Shown: positions 44,234 to 53,345, numbered from the stretch's first letter. The stretch: 64,000 nt of DNA from CAXBES01 sp963974915 (GCA_963974915.1 CAXBES010000013.1:50936-114935), one strand, 5' to 3'. A program made the numbers and translations. Notes: generated by a model from the letters alone, not told the origin.

Positions 44234-45205
44234 ATGCTGGAAGACGAACTTATAATATTAGGACATAGAATTGGGCTTGGTGAGAGCAAGACCATAGATT
44301 TTAGTATTGCAAAATTATACACCTCAACAAAGGTGGAAATTCCTATAATTATAGAGCGCGCTTTAATTCCCGGTCCAACTGTATTAATGACGGCAGGAAT
44401 CCATGGAGATGAAATTAACGGTGTTGAGATCGTTAGGCAAACCATTGCTAAAAAGATCAATAAGCCAAAAAGAGGGACGATAATTTGTATTCCCATTTTA
44501 AATATTTTTGGTTTTTTAAATGCCGATCGTGCCTTTCCGGATGGAAGAGACCTCAATAGGGTATTTCCGGGTACCAAAAATGGCTCTTTGGCCAGTCGAG
44601 TAGCATATCAACTTACCAAAATGATATTACCTCACATTGATTATTGTTTAGATTTTCACACAGGAGGAGCCAGTAGATTCAATGCCGCACAAATTAGGGT
44701 AAGACCCGATGATGATGAACTTATGCAGCTTGCCAAAGTTTTTAATGCGCCTTTTATAGTCCTGGCACCCAATATAGACCGTTCGTTTAGAACAACCTGC
44801 GCAAAGAAGAATATTCCAACTTTACTTTATGAGGGTGGTAAATCCTTATCAAGCAATAAGCATATTGTAAAGCAGGGTGTTGAAGGCGTGACGCGATTTT
44901 TACACCATTTCGATATGCTTCAAGAGAAATTCGATGTTCCCGCCACTACTTCCGAAAGTGTTATCATAGAAAAAAGTAAATGGATTAGAGCACAAAAGAG
45001 CGGACTCTTACACGTTAAAATAGATTGTAACAAACATGTGCAGAAGGATGAGTTTCTGGCAACAATAACCGATCCATACGGAACAATGAGATTTAAAGTA
45101 AAGGCTCCCAACGACGGTTACATTATCAATGTGAATCATGCACCCATTGTGCATCAGGGGGATGCCATTTTTCATATTTCAACCGTAGATAGAGCACCAG
45201 AATAA
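44234..45205 (+). CDS. Succinylglutamate desuccinylase/aspartoacylase family hydrolase
   Basis: The 323-residue protein is a zinc-dependent M14-like amide hydrolase. It shows the zinc ligands His57 and Glu60 (GIHGDE), His142 in LDFHTGG, the NRVFPG block near residue 108, and a C-terminal beta domain with 'GLLHVKIDCNKHVQKDEFLATI'. Family members remove N-acyl groups or cleave amide bonds of acidic amino acids. Its position 10 bp after rimK suggests it acts on a RimK product, as a remover of added residues or of a small-molecule acyl group. This is inference; the substrate is not visible. Confidence 0.9.
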   Translation: MLEDELIILGHRIGLGESKTIDFSIAKLYTSTKVEIPIIIERALIPGPTVLMTAGIHGDEINGVEIVRQTIAKKINKPKRGTIICIPILNIFGFLNADRAFPDGRDLNRVFPGTKNGSLASRVAYQLTKMILPHIDYCLDFHTGGASRFNAAQIRVRPDDDELMQLAKVFNAPFIVLAPNIDRSFRTTCAKKNIPTLLYEGGKSLSSNKHIVKQGVEGVTRFLHHFDMLQEKFDVPATTSESVIIEKSKWIRAQKSGLLHVKIDCNKHVQKDEFLATITDPYGTMRFKVKAPNDGYIINVNHAPIVHQGDAIFHISTVDRAPE

Positions 45206-45222
45206 CAGCACAAACGATTTGT

Positions 45223-45783
45223 ATGACTAAGGCAGAACTTCGAGAAAAATACAAGTTGTTACGCGAGGGGATCACAGCTTCAGAAATAGAAGAATACAGC
45301 CTTCAAATATCTAACAATTCACTTAAATTAGATATCTGGAATTTCACATACTATCACATATTCTTACCTATTTCAGAAAAAAAAGAGGTAAATACCGAAT
45401 ATATTTTACATATTCTCCAGGGAAAAGATAAGAGCATAGTTATACCAAAAGCCGATTTTACCACATCGGGAATGACTAATTATTTACTTCAGGAAAATAC
45501 CGTCTTTCGAAGATCTTCATACGGTATTACAGAACCGGTTTCAGGAATAGAAATTTCTCATGATCTTATCGAAGTAGTCTTTGTCCCCTTGCTCGCCTAC
45601 GACACCAAAGGAAATAGAATTGGATATGGAAAAGGTTTTTACGATCGATTCCTCAAAAACTGCAAGCCGAATGCATTATTTATCGGACTTTCATTTTTTC
45701 CTCCGGAAGAAAACATCGTACATGAATTCATAGATATTCCGCTGGATTTCTGCGTTACTCCACATAAAACATACAAGTTTTAA
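45223..45783 (+). CDS. 5-formyltetrahydrofolate cyclo-ligase
   Basis: This 186-residue protein starts 'MTKAELREKYKLLREGIT', the usual family opening, and contains the substrate and ATP motifs VFVPLLAYDTKGNRIGYGKGFYDRFL. The enzyme converts 5-formyl-THF to 5,10-methenyl-THF in the folate cycle. It starts 17 bp after the aspartoacylase-family gene and may be read with that unit. Confidence 0.94.
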   Translation: MTKAELREKYKLLREGITASEIEEYSLQISNNSLKLDIWNFTYYHIFLPISEKKEVNTEYILHILQGKDKSIVIPKADFTTSGMTNYLLQENTVFRRSSYGITEPVSGIEISHDLIEVVFVPLLAYDTKGNRIGYGKGFYDRFLKNCKPNALFIGLSFFPPEENIVHEFIDIPLDFCVTPHKTYKF

Positions 45784-45828
45784 AAAAACATAGTATATTG
45801 AATCCTTATTAATTTAACCAATCAACAT

Positions 45829-46104
45829 ATGGAAACAACAAACAATCCAGCCAATCAACCGCCAGATAACAATCTTGTATGGGCAATCTTATGCACAGTA
45901 TTATGCTGTCTGCCTTTAGGAATTGTTGCTATCATTAAGTCTACTAAGGTAAAAGAACTTTGGGTTCAAGGCGATCATGCAGGAGCTCAAAAAGCTGCCG
46001 ATGATGCTAAGAAATATGCAATGTGGGGAGCGGGTATAGGACTCATATTTGTAGTACTTTACGTCATTTTAGTATTTGTAGTGGGTGTTGCAGGTGGATT
46101 CTAA
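45829..46104 (+). CDS. CD225/dispanin family membrane protein
   Basis: The 91-residue product has an Asn/Pro-rich N-terminal tail (METTNNPANQPPDNNLV) and two hydrophobic helices separated by a short polar loop with 'GIVAIIKSTKVKELWVQGDHAGAQKAADDAKK'. This is the CD225 pattern: CCLPLGIVA followed by a KVKELW-type loop. Function in bacteria is unknown. The DUF2752 gene follows immediately. Confidence 0.88.
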   Translation: METTNNPANQPPDNNLVWAILCTVLCCLPLGIVAIIKSTKVKELWVQGDHAGAQKAADDAKKYAMWGAGIGLIFVVLYVILVFVVGVAGGF

Positions 46105-46111
46105 AAAACTT

Positions 46112-46510
46112 ATGAATATTACCCTCATCGCTCTTGCGCTTGGGGGTATTTCTTTATTTTATTTCACATTCAACCCAACCCAACACTCCTTTTTTATTCC
46201 TTGTCCGTTTAAATATACTACTGGATATCATTGTCCGGGTTGCGGTTCTCAACGCGCAATTCATCAATTACTTCATGGAGATGTAATTTCGGCTTTTCAA
46301 TTTAATCCGTTAATGGTACTATCCATTCCACTTATATTCTATGGATTAGGTGTAAAAGTCACCAATTATCTCTACAATACGCAATATCGTGTCCAGTTTT
46401 TCTATAATAAACTATTTATCTTCTCCTACTTTGGCATCGCCATTTTATACTGGATTTTAAGAAATATTCCTTACGAACCATTTACATATTTGGCACCGTT
46501 GGCTAAATAA
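46112..46510 (+). CDS. DUF2752 membrane protein
   Basis: I prefer the ATG at 46112, 7 bp after the preceding stop. A GTG at 46085 would extend the protein over the end of the CD225 gene. The ~132-residue product has about three transmembrane helices and the family motif 'CPFKYTTGYHCPGCGSQRAIHQLLHGD', with a CPxCGxxRA core. DUF2752 proteins often occur beside CD225 genes, as here. Function is unknown; the cysteines suggest a redox or metal role. Confidence 0.85.
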   Translation: MNITLIALALGGISLFYFTFNPTQHSFFIPCPFKYTTGYHCPGCGSQRAIHQLLHGDVISAFQFNPLMVLSIPLIFYGLGVKVTNYLYNTQYRVQFFYNKLFIFSYFGIAILYWILRNIPYEPFTYLAPLAK

Positions 46511-46556
46511 AGGTTCATTTCTGGGTTTTTTTCTTATATTTCGGCCCCCAAATATT

Positions 46557-47702
46557 ATGAAAATGAATTTCTTACGTCAAAAGAAAAGAAGAGTTATTCA
46601 AAATAAATTTGAAAAACCAATGGTGGTAAAAGACCCCTTTGATAACTTTTATTATAAAGAAGTAGCTAAAATGACTGCTGCGGGTGGATGGTACTCAAAC
46701 TTTAAGGAAAAAGTGAGCTTTCTTGACCCGGAGGCGCGTAGAATTCTCAAAACACCCCCTAATTATAAACCATCGCCAAAAACAGCCTTAGAATTCTATG
46801 CCGAAGATCATAGGCAAAAAGCATTAGAAATTTTTAATTCCTGTTCTCAGGGAGAAGCTTTTACCACAGACATTAAAATGCTTACCTACGATAAAAAAGA
46901 ATTTTGGGCCAGAGCCGTTGGAGAGGCAATTTACGATAACAATAACGACATAATTGGTGTTCATGGGGTATTTCAAGATATTAATGCTGAAAAATTAAAA
47001 GAAATAAGCCTTGAAAAATCCCTTAAAATAATTGTATCACAAAATTCCAGACTTCTAAATTTTGCACATGTGGTTTCACATAACTTACGATCGCATTCAA
47101 GCAACCTGCAACTCACATTAGAACTCTTAAACTCTATTAATTCGGAAAAAGAAATAAAAGAACTTAATGAAAATTTGCTTAAAATTTCACATAATTTAAA
47201 CGAGACCATTTCCCATTTAAACGAAATTGTAACTATCCAAGCGAAAGCAAAAGAAGAAAAACAACCGGTAAATTTTGAGAATACACTAGAAAGTGTGAAA
47301 AATGTAATTCATAAAATGATATCCGAAACAGATGCTGAAATTTATTCAGATTTTTCTGAAATGCCCACTATTCAATATGTCCCTGCCTATTTAGAAAACA
47401 TTTTACTCAATCTAATCACAAATGCCATTAAATATAAGCATCCAGACCGAAATCCCGTTATTGATATTTGTACCTATATGGAACATAATGAAAAATTCTT
47501 GCTCATTAAAGATAACGGCAGAGGGATAGACCTGGACAAATTTGGATCAAAACTGTTCAATATGTATCAAACCTTCCATCATAATGAAGATGCTCGCGGA
47601 GTAGGCCTCTTTATCACTAAAAATCAGATCGAGTCGCTAAACGGAACTATTTCTGTGCAAAGTAAACCGGGAGAAGGAACTTCTTTCACTATTATGTTTT
47701 AA
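46557..47702 (+). CDS. PAS-domain sensor histidine kinase
   Basis: This 381-residue protein has no membrane segment: a PAS-like domain (~40-145), an H-box FAHVVSHNLRSH with His175 the likely phosphoacceptor, an N-box (LLNLITNAIKYK, 283-293), a DNGRGID G1 box (319-325) and a G2 GVGL (348-351). It is a soluble cytoplasmic kinase. Its stop overlaps the ATG of the receiver gene (TAATG), so the two form a two-component pair. A TATATTTC box (46535-46542) lies just upstream. The signal is unknown. Confidence 0.92.
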   Translation: MKMNFLRQKKRRVIQNKFEKPMVVKDPFDNFYYKEVAKMTAAGGWYSNFKEKVSFLDPEARRILKTPPNYKPSPKTALEFYAEDHRQKALEIFNSCSQGEAFTTDIKMLTYDKKEFWARAVGEAIYDNNNDIIGVHGVFQDINAEKLKEISLEKSLKIIVSQNSRLLNFAHVVSHNLRSHSSNLQLTLELLNSINSEKEIKELNENLLKISHNLNETISHLNEIVTIQAKAKEEKQPVNFENTLESVKNVIHKMISETDAEIYSDFSEMPTIQYVPAYLENILLNLITNAIKYKHPDRNPVIDICTYMEHNEKFLLIKDNGRGIDLDKFGSKLFNMYQTFHHNEDARGVGLFITKNQIESLNGTISVQSKPGEGTSFTIMF

Positions 47703-48127
47703 TGATGCTTGCAAAACCCCCTTTTATTAAACTCGCATGTATCATAGATGACGATGACATCTATATCAATCTGGTTAAAAAGATCATAGATATTAAAAAG
47801 CTTTCAGAAAACCTGTTAATTTTCAAAAACGGACAGGAAGCCATAGCTTATTTTACGGCAATTTTAGAAAATGTCGCCGAAAAGTCCTTTCCGGAGATCA
47901 TTCTGCTCGACCTAAATATGCCGATTATGGATGGATGGGATTTTATTAAAAAATTTACCGAAATAAAATCGAGCAAGGACATTAAAACGACACTTTACGT
48001 AGTGAGCTCTTCTATAGATCCTTTCGAGATTGAAAAGGCAAAATCCAGTACAATTGTCACGGATTATCTATTAAAACCGCTAAATCTAGAAGATTTTGAA
48101 GCCTTATTCAGTAAAACTAGTGCGTAA
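47702..48127 (+). CDS. Single-domain response regulator
   Basis: The 141-residue product is one receiver domain: acidic cluster DDDD at 16-19, phosphoacceptor Asp70 in LLDLNMP and Lys125 in LLKPL. There is no output domain, so it works as a phosphorelay or protein-interaction switch. It overlaps the kinase stop by one base. Its 3' end overlaps the lspA end by 11 bp tail-to-tail. Confidence 0.93.
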   Translation: MMLAKPPFIKLACIIDDDDIYINLVKKIIDIKKLSENLLIFKNGQEAIAYFTAILENVAEKSFPEIILLDLNMPIMDGWDFIKKFTEIKSSKDIKTTLYVVSSSIDPFEIEKAKSSTIVTDYLLKPLNLEDFEALFSKTSA

Positions 48128-48749
48128 CCTCTTCGGTTTCGACCTTCTTTTCTTTCTTCGGAAATGCTTTTTTGTTAAAGACAATTAGAATTCCAACTCC
48201 TGTGCTAATTGACATATCGGCAATATTGAAGACAGGATCGAAAAAAGTAAACATCTTTCCACCCCAAATAGGAATCCAATCGGGTAAAATTCCCTCATAA
48301 AGCGGAAACGAAAGCATATCTACTACTTTTCCATGAAAAAGTGTCCCATAACCTCCGCCTTCGGGAAAAATGGTAGAAACCTGATGATGACTGTCCTCGA
48401 AGATCAACCCGTAAAAAACCGAATCTATAATATTCCCCATGGCGCCTGCAAAGATGAAAGCGATAGAAAGTATCAACAGCTTAGGCGCGTGCTTTCTAAC
48501 CGAATCCCACAACCAGTATCCAATTCCCACGATCGCAACCAGTCTGAACAAGGTTAAGACCAGCTTGCCATACTCACCTGGGATCTTAGCCCCCCAGGCC
48601 ATTCCTTCATTTTCTACAAAAATGATCCTAAACCAGTCAAATACCTTTACTTCATCGTATAAAGCAAAGTTGGTTTTAATATAAATCTTGGAGATCTGAT
48701 CTACAAGTAGAATCAGAAATATAATAAGAATCGATTTTTTTAGGGACAT
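48117..48749 (-). CDS. lspA: Lipoprotein signal peptidase
   Basis: The 210-residue LspA has four membrane helices and the catalytic pair Asp144 (VVDMLSF) and Asp178 (FNIADMSI), together with the GNIID box. About 25 residues (LIFEDSHHQV...GTLFHG) are inserted before the first catalytic Asp, which fits Bacteroidota LspA but makes the protein longer than in E. coli. It cleaves prolipoprotein signal peptides, relevant to the many lipoproteins in this window. It is the last gene of the minus-strand ileS group. Confidence 0.95.
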   Translation of the reverse strand: MSLKKSILIIFLILLVDQISKIYIKTNFALYDEVKVFDWFRIIFVENEGMAWGAKIPGEYGKLVLTLFRLVAIVGIGYWLWDSVRKHAPKLLILSIAFIFAGAMGNIIDSVFYGLIFEDSHHQVSTIFPEGGGYGTLFHGKVVDMLSFPLYEGILPDWIPIWGGKMFTFFDPVFNIADMSISTGVGILIVFNKKAFPKKEKKVETEEVTH

Positions 48750-48810
48750 AGTTTATAATGAAATTCTATTGCTGTTTCAGCTAATTTTTCAAGCGGTAAA
48801 AATAGCAATA

Positions 48811-49437
48811 TTAATTGGTTTGTAATAGACTTATTGCACCTGTGGTGCTTTCAGCTTTTATAAAATACTTTCCGCGCTCCGGAAGCTCATTTAAAGTACT
48901 CCCGCTTTTAGAAATTGCAATTCCGGAAGTATTTCCTTTTGCGGTAACGGTTATAGACCCACTTTTAGTTTGTAGCGAAGCATTTCCCGAGAAATCTATT
49001 AAGTTACAACTCCCGTTTTCCAATCCAATATAGACCATTTTATAATCTCCCTTTACGATCACCGAAGCCAGCATGGAGCTTAAATGCAACTCCATATCGC
49101 GGGGAACCATGATCTCCATCCCGATCGAGATGACCTTGTGCGCCGCTAATTTATCATTCTCCAATGTAAAAAAGGGAGAATAACCGGTACTTAGGATCAG
49201 GTTTTTGTTTTCTTCGGAAGTGTTTACCACAACATTTTCATAGTTTTCGCCCTGAACCGTGGTAATTACAAGGATCTTATCTGTGTTTTTAGCGGTAACT
49301 CTTACCGAAAATACCTCATCCACATTTAAGGTGAGCTTTTCAATATCCTGAATTTCAAATTCCTTCTGAAGTACTTTTTGTGAAAATGCTTCAGATGAAA
49401 AAACCATTAGAATAATAAGAAGTATTCGGTTTAGCAT
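48811..49437 (-). CDS. Exported beta-helix/adhesin-like protein
   Basis: The 208-residue protein has a signal peptide (ending EAFSQ) and a repetitive beta-strand body with 'SGSITVTAKG', 'SNLIDFSGNA' and 'ESTTGAISLLQTN', resembling DUF4097-type or head-GIN adhesin-like stacks. No enzyme motif is present. It lies between a DksA-like gene and lspA. A terminator hairpin lies immediately before its start codon, so its transcription relative to ileS is uncertain. Confidence 0.75.
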   Translation of the reverse strand: MLNRILLIILMVFSSEAFSQKVLQKEFEIQDIEKLTLNVDEVFSVRVTAKNTDKILVITTVQGENYENVVVNTSEENKNLILSTGYSPFFTLENDKLAAHKVISIGMEIMVPRDMELHLSSMLASVIVKGDYKMVYIGLENGSCNLIDFSGNASLQTKSGSITVTAKGNTSGIAISKSGSTLNELPERGKYFIKAESTTGAISLLQTN

Positions 49438-49461
49438 AAAAAACCCATCAAAGAGATGGGT
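49438..49461 (-). terminator. Hairpin plus T-run directly upstream of a start codon
   Basis: In the minus direction ACCCATC and GATGGGT pair over seven bases with a five-base loop, then six Ts run straight into the ATG of the gene at 49437. It looks like an intrinsic terminator after the DksA-like gene. Confidence 0.65.
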
Positions 49462-49523
49462 AGGTGTTATTGCGAGGTGATTCCGAAGAAAAACCTACAT
49501 ATATTCGAAATAGTCTATAAATT

Positions 49524-49904
49524 CTATTGCATATTCTTTGCCTCGATACTCAAGGTAGCATGCGGAACTAATTTCAAGCGCTCCGGATTAATTAGTTTCC
49601 CCGTAACACGACAAATTCCGTAGGTCTTATTTTCAATACGAATCAACGCATTCTTAAGATCCCTAATAAACTTTTCCTGACGTATGGCAAGCTGCGAATT
49701 CGCTTCCTTACTCATAACTTCACTTCCTTCATCAAAGGCCTTAAAAGTGGGTGAAGTATCATCGGTACCGTTATTACTATCGTTCTTATATGAACTTTCG
49801 ATCAATTCTAACTGCGCCTTAGCTTTTTCGATCTTCTCTGTAATCAATGCTCTAAACTCTTCTAACTCGGCATCAGAGTATCTGTTTTTAACTTCCTGGG
49901 ACAT
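49524..49904 (-). CDS. TraR/DksA family protein lacking most zinc-finger cysteines
   Basis: The 126-residue product has the DksA-like coiled-coil N-terminus with 'YSDAELEEFRALITEKIEKAKAQL' and 'FDEGSEVMSKEANSQLAIRQ', and the C-terminal 'YGICRVTGKLINPERLKLVPHAT' module. Only one cysteine remains where DksA has four zinc ligands. Such non-zinc members bind RNA polymerase in the secondary channel in other phyla. It starts 3 bp after ileS ends, so co-transcription with ileS is certain in practice; a role in stringent-type control is inference. Confidence 0.88.
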   Translation of the reverse strand: MSQEVKNRYSDAELEEFRALITEKIEKAKAQLELIESSYKNDSNNGTDDTSPTFKAFDEGSEVMSKEANSQLAIRQEKFIRDLKNALIRIENKTYGICRVTGKLINPERLKLVPHATLSIEAKNMQ

Positions 49905-49907
49905 AAT

Positions 49908-52900
49908 TTAATGTTTTTTTATATTGAGTTTGGTTGTTATCTCATCGAAGGCAATTTCCGTACCATTTGGTAATTGATCTTCGAATTGTAATACCTCTGT
50001 CAAGGTTTCTTGTTTTATATACTCCAGATTTTGCTGTACCGCCATTTCTAAAGTCTCATCCTCCTGTATGGTCACTTCTACACGATCTGTTACTTCAAAA
50101 CCTGAGTCCTTTCGGATATTTTGTATTCGGTTTACCAATTCTCTGGCAATTCCCTCGTTTTTTAATTTTGGCGTGATCGTTACATCTAAAGCAACTGTGA
50201 TACCGTTGCTATTTGCAACTAACCACCCTTCGATATCCTGAGAACTGATCAAGACGTCATCGAGGGTCAATGTAATATTTTTTTCATTAATCGCTATAGA
50301 AATCTCACCTTCTTTTTCTAACAACGTGATCTCTTCCTGTTGAAAACCACCAATTGCATTAGCGACAGCTTTCATATCTTTTCCGAAACGCGGTCCTAAT
50401 TTCTTAAAATCGGCTTTTATCTGTTTTACCAGGATTCCCGAACCTTCATCAATTAATTCGATCTCCTTTACGTTTACTTCCGATTTAATTAATTCTGAAA
50501 CCGCCTCTATCTCTCTCTTTTCAGAATCATCCAAAACCGGAATCATGATTTTCTGTAAAGGTTGTCTTACCTTGATCTTCTCTCGTTGACGTAACGATAA
50601 CACCAATGAAGATATTGTTTGCGCCTTTTGCATTTTCCGCTCAAGAGTACTATTTACATAAGACGCATTGCTTTGAGGAAAGTTACTTAAATGTACGGAT
50701 TCTTCACCAGATTTTAAAACGCCCGACATTAAATCTTTGTACAAACGGTCCATAAAGAACGGTGCAACCGGTGCTCCCAACTTCGCGACCGTAACTAAAC
50801 ATGTAAATAATGTTTGATAGGCAGAAATTTTATCTTCTCCGTAACTCCCCTTCCAAAATCTTCTTCTACTTAAGCGTACAAACCAGTTACTGAGGTTTTC
50901 CTGTACAAATTCACTTATAGCTCTGGTTGCTTTTGTAGGCTCGTAATCTGCGTAATATTCGTCAACACTCTTTATAAGCGTATTTAATTCTGAAAGGATC
51001 CAACGATCAATTTCAGGTCGTTTTTCAATGGGTATTTCCGCTTCCGAATAATCGAAATTATCGAGATTGGCATACAAACTGAAAAAACTATATGTATTAT
51101 AAAGCGTTCCGAAGAATTTATTCCGAACCTCAGCAATTCCATCGAGGTCGAATTTTAAATTATCCCACGGATTCGCATTGCTTATCATATACCAGCGTGT
51201 GGCATCGGGACCGTAAGTATTTAAGGTTTCAAACGGGTCTGCTGCATTGCCTAGGCGTTTCGACATTTTTTGTCCGTTTTTATCTAACACCAAGCCGTTT
51301 GAAACTACATTTTTATATGCGATATCATCAAATATCATAGTGGCTATAGCGTGAAGTGTATAAAACCATCCTCGGGTTTGATCTACACCTTCAGCAATAA
51401 AATCGGCTTTTCGCCAGGTTTCTTCAACCTTTTCTTTATTTTCAAAGGGATAATGCCATTGTGCGTACGGCATACTTCCACTATCAAACCAAACATCAAT
51501 AAGATCGGCTTCGCGTTTCATGGGTTTTCCACTTTCAGAAACTAAAACAATACCATCAACAATATTTTTATGAAGATCGACGGTGTTATAGTTATCTTCT
51601 GAAAAATCTCCCACAACAAATTCAGAAAAAATATCCTGGGTCATAAAACCAGCCGAAACTGACTTTTGCATTTCCTGCTTAAGTTCTTCAATAGAACCTA
51701 TAACTTTCTCTTCTTTTCCATCTTCGGTACGCCAAAGAGGTAATGGGATCCCCCAATATCTTGAACGCGAAAGGTTCCAGTCGTTCGCATTCGCAAGCCA
51801 GTTCCCAAATCGGCCTTCTCCTGTAGCTTTCGGTTTCCAGTTAATCGTTTCGTTGAGCTCGAACATACGATCTCTAAAATCTGTCACCTTTATAAACCAG
51901 GAATCTAATGGATAATATAAAATAGGTTTATCTGTTCGCCAGCAGTTAGGATAACTGTGAACGTACTTTTCTACTTTAAACGCTTTGTTATCAATTTTTA
52001 ACTGAATAGCAAGCTCAACATCTACACTCTTCTCCGGGGCTTCACCATCTTTGTAATATTCATTTTTTACGTATTTCCCGGCGTGTTCACCCATTTCCTG
52101 ACGAAATTTCCCCTGAAGATCAACAAGTGGCACCAAATTACCGTTATCGTCTTTTACGAGTAGCGGCGGCACTTCAGGCGAAGCTTCTTTAGCTACTTTA
52201 GCATCATCGGCTCCAAAAGTGGGGGCTGTATGTACGATTCCGGTTCCATCTTCGGTAGTTACAAAATCTCCGGTGATTATTCTAAAGGCATTTTCCGGAT
52301 CGTCATTTGGAAGCGCATAAGGCAATAATTGCTCGTATCTTATTTCTGCAAGATCCTTACCTTTAAATTCAGTAGCAATAAAATATGGAATCTTCTTATC
52401 TCCTTGCTTATAACTTTCCAGTATTTCTTCGTTGGGCTTTTCTTCATACTTACCTGTAAATTGCTTTGCAACTAGATTCTTTGCTAAAACAACGTTTATA
52501 GGTTGAAAAGTATATTGATTATAAGTCTTCACCAAAACGTAGTCTATCTTTGGTCCAACGGTCAACGCCGTATTACTTGGAAGCGTCCACGGGGTGGTAG
52601 TCCAGGCGAGAAACCAGATATCGTTAGATTGCCGAGCCAGAAAATCGGGTAAAGTTTCCACAACCGCTTTAAATTGGGCAACTACGGTGGTATCTGTCAC
52701 ATCCTGATAGGTACCCGGCTGATTTAACTCATGAGAGCTAAGTCCGGTACCTGCTTTCGGAGAATAAGGCTGAATAGTGTATCCCTTGTATAACAGACCC
52801 TTGTTATAGATCTCTTTTAACAGCCACCAAACCGTTTCCATATATTTCGACTTATAGGTCACATACGGATCTTCCATATCTACCCAATAGCCATAACCTT

Positions 52901-53312
52901 CTGTTACTTTATTCCAAACATCGGTATAGCGCATTACCGCTTTTCTACACGCATCATTATAGGCTTCAACAGATATTTTTTTGCCAATATCCTCTTTGGT
53001 AATCCCTAATTCTTTCTCTACTCCTAATTCTATCGGCAACCCATGGGTATCCCAGCCGGCTTTTCTATCAACTTTATACCCCTTTTGGGTTTTATATCGA
53101 CAAAATATATCCTTAATGGCACGTGCCATCACATGATGAATTCCCGGCAAGCCATTTGCAGATGGCGGACCTTCAAAAAACACAAAAGGTTCGGCTCCTT
53201 CGCGAATGGAAATACTCTTTTCAAAAATGTTTTCTTTTTTCCAAAAATCGAGTACTTCTTCCCCAAGCTTAGGAAGGTCTAATCCCTTGTATTCTTTAAA
53301 TTTCGTGCTCAT
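49908..53312 (-). CDS. ileS: Isoleucyl-tRNA synthetase, IleRS2-type with GIHH motif
   Basis: The 1134-residue class I synthetase has the ATP-site KMSKR motif (682-686) and the WDTHGLPIE, WDLSRSRYWGIP and IADVWFDSGSM-type blocks of IleRS. The HIGH motif is GIHH (57-60, in NGLPGIHHVMARAIKD), a swap of the first and third positions that I verified in the codons at 53133-53144. Long IleRS2 enzymes, often mupirocin-resistant, exist in two forms, and the GXHH form has been linked to hyper-resistance. Length and domain order fit IleRS2. It is essential for charging tRNA-Ile. A -7 box (TACTTTTG) lies upstream. Confidence 0.95.
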   Translation of the reverse strand: MSTKFKEYKGLDLPKLGEEVLDFWKKENIFEKSISIREGAEPFVFFEGPPSANGLPGIHHVMARAIKDIFCRYKTQKGYKVDRKAGWDTHGLPIELGVEKELGITKEDIGKKISVEAYNDACRKAVMRYTDVWNKVTEGYGYWVDMEDPYVTYKSKYMETVWWLLKEIYNKGLLYKGYTIQPYSPKAGTGLSSHELNQPGTYQDVTDTTVVAQFKAVVETLPDFLARQSNDIWFLAWTTTPWTLPSNTALTVGPKIDYVLVKTYNQYTFQPINVVLAKNLVAKQFTGKYEEKPNEEILESYKQGDKKIPYFIATEFKGKDLAEIRYEQLLPYALPNDDPENAFRIITGDFVTTEDGTGIVHTAPTFGADDAKVAKEASPEVPPLLVKDDNGNLVPLVDLQGKFRQEMGEHAGKYVKNEYYKDGEAPEKSVDVELAIQLKIDNKAFKVEKYVHSYPNCWRTDKPILYYPLDSWFIKVTDFRDRMFELNETINWKPKATGEGRFGNWLANANDWNLSRSRYWGIPLPLWRTEDGKEEKVIGSIEELKQEMQKSVSAGFMTQDIFSEFVVGDFSEDNYNTVDLHKNIVDGIVLVSESGKPMKREADLIDVWFDSGSMPYAQWHYPFENKEKVEETWRKADFIAEGVDQTRGWFYTLHAIATMIFDDIAYKNVVSNGLVLDKNGQKMSKRLGNAADPFETLNTYGPDATRWYMISNANPWDNLKFDLDGIAEVRNKFFGTLYNTYSFFSLYANLDNFDYSEAEIPIEKRPEIDRWILSELNTLIKSVDEYYADYEPTKATRAISEFVQENLSNWFVRLSRRRFWKGSYGEDKISAYQTLFTCLVTVAKLGAPVAPFFMDRLYKDLMSGVLKSGEESVHLSNFPQSNASYVNSTLERKMQKAQTISSLVLSLRQREKIKVRQPLQKIMIPVLDDSEKREIEAVSELIKSEVNVKEIELIDEGSGILVKQIKADFKKLGPRFGKDMKAVANAIGGFQQEEITLLEKEGEISIAINEKNITLTLDDVLISSQDIEGWLVANSNGITVALDVTITPKLKNEGIARELVNRIQNIRKDSGFEVTDRVEVTIQEDETLEMAVQQNLEYIKQETLTEVLQFEDQLPNGTEIAFDEITTKLNIKKH

Positions 53313-53337
53313 AAATAGATCGCTTCTTTTAAGTTCG

Positions 53338-53345
53338 CAAAAGTA
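53338..53345 (-). promoter_or_regulatory. -7 box upstream of ileS
   Basis: On the minus strand TACTTTTG matches TAnnTTTG exactly, 25 bp before the ileS start. The nearest TTG (53371-53373) leaves a 25-bp spacer, the same unusual spacing as at the suf promoter. Confidence 0.4.
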
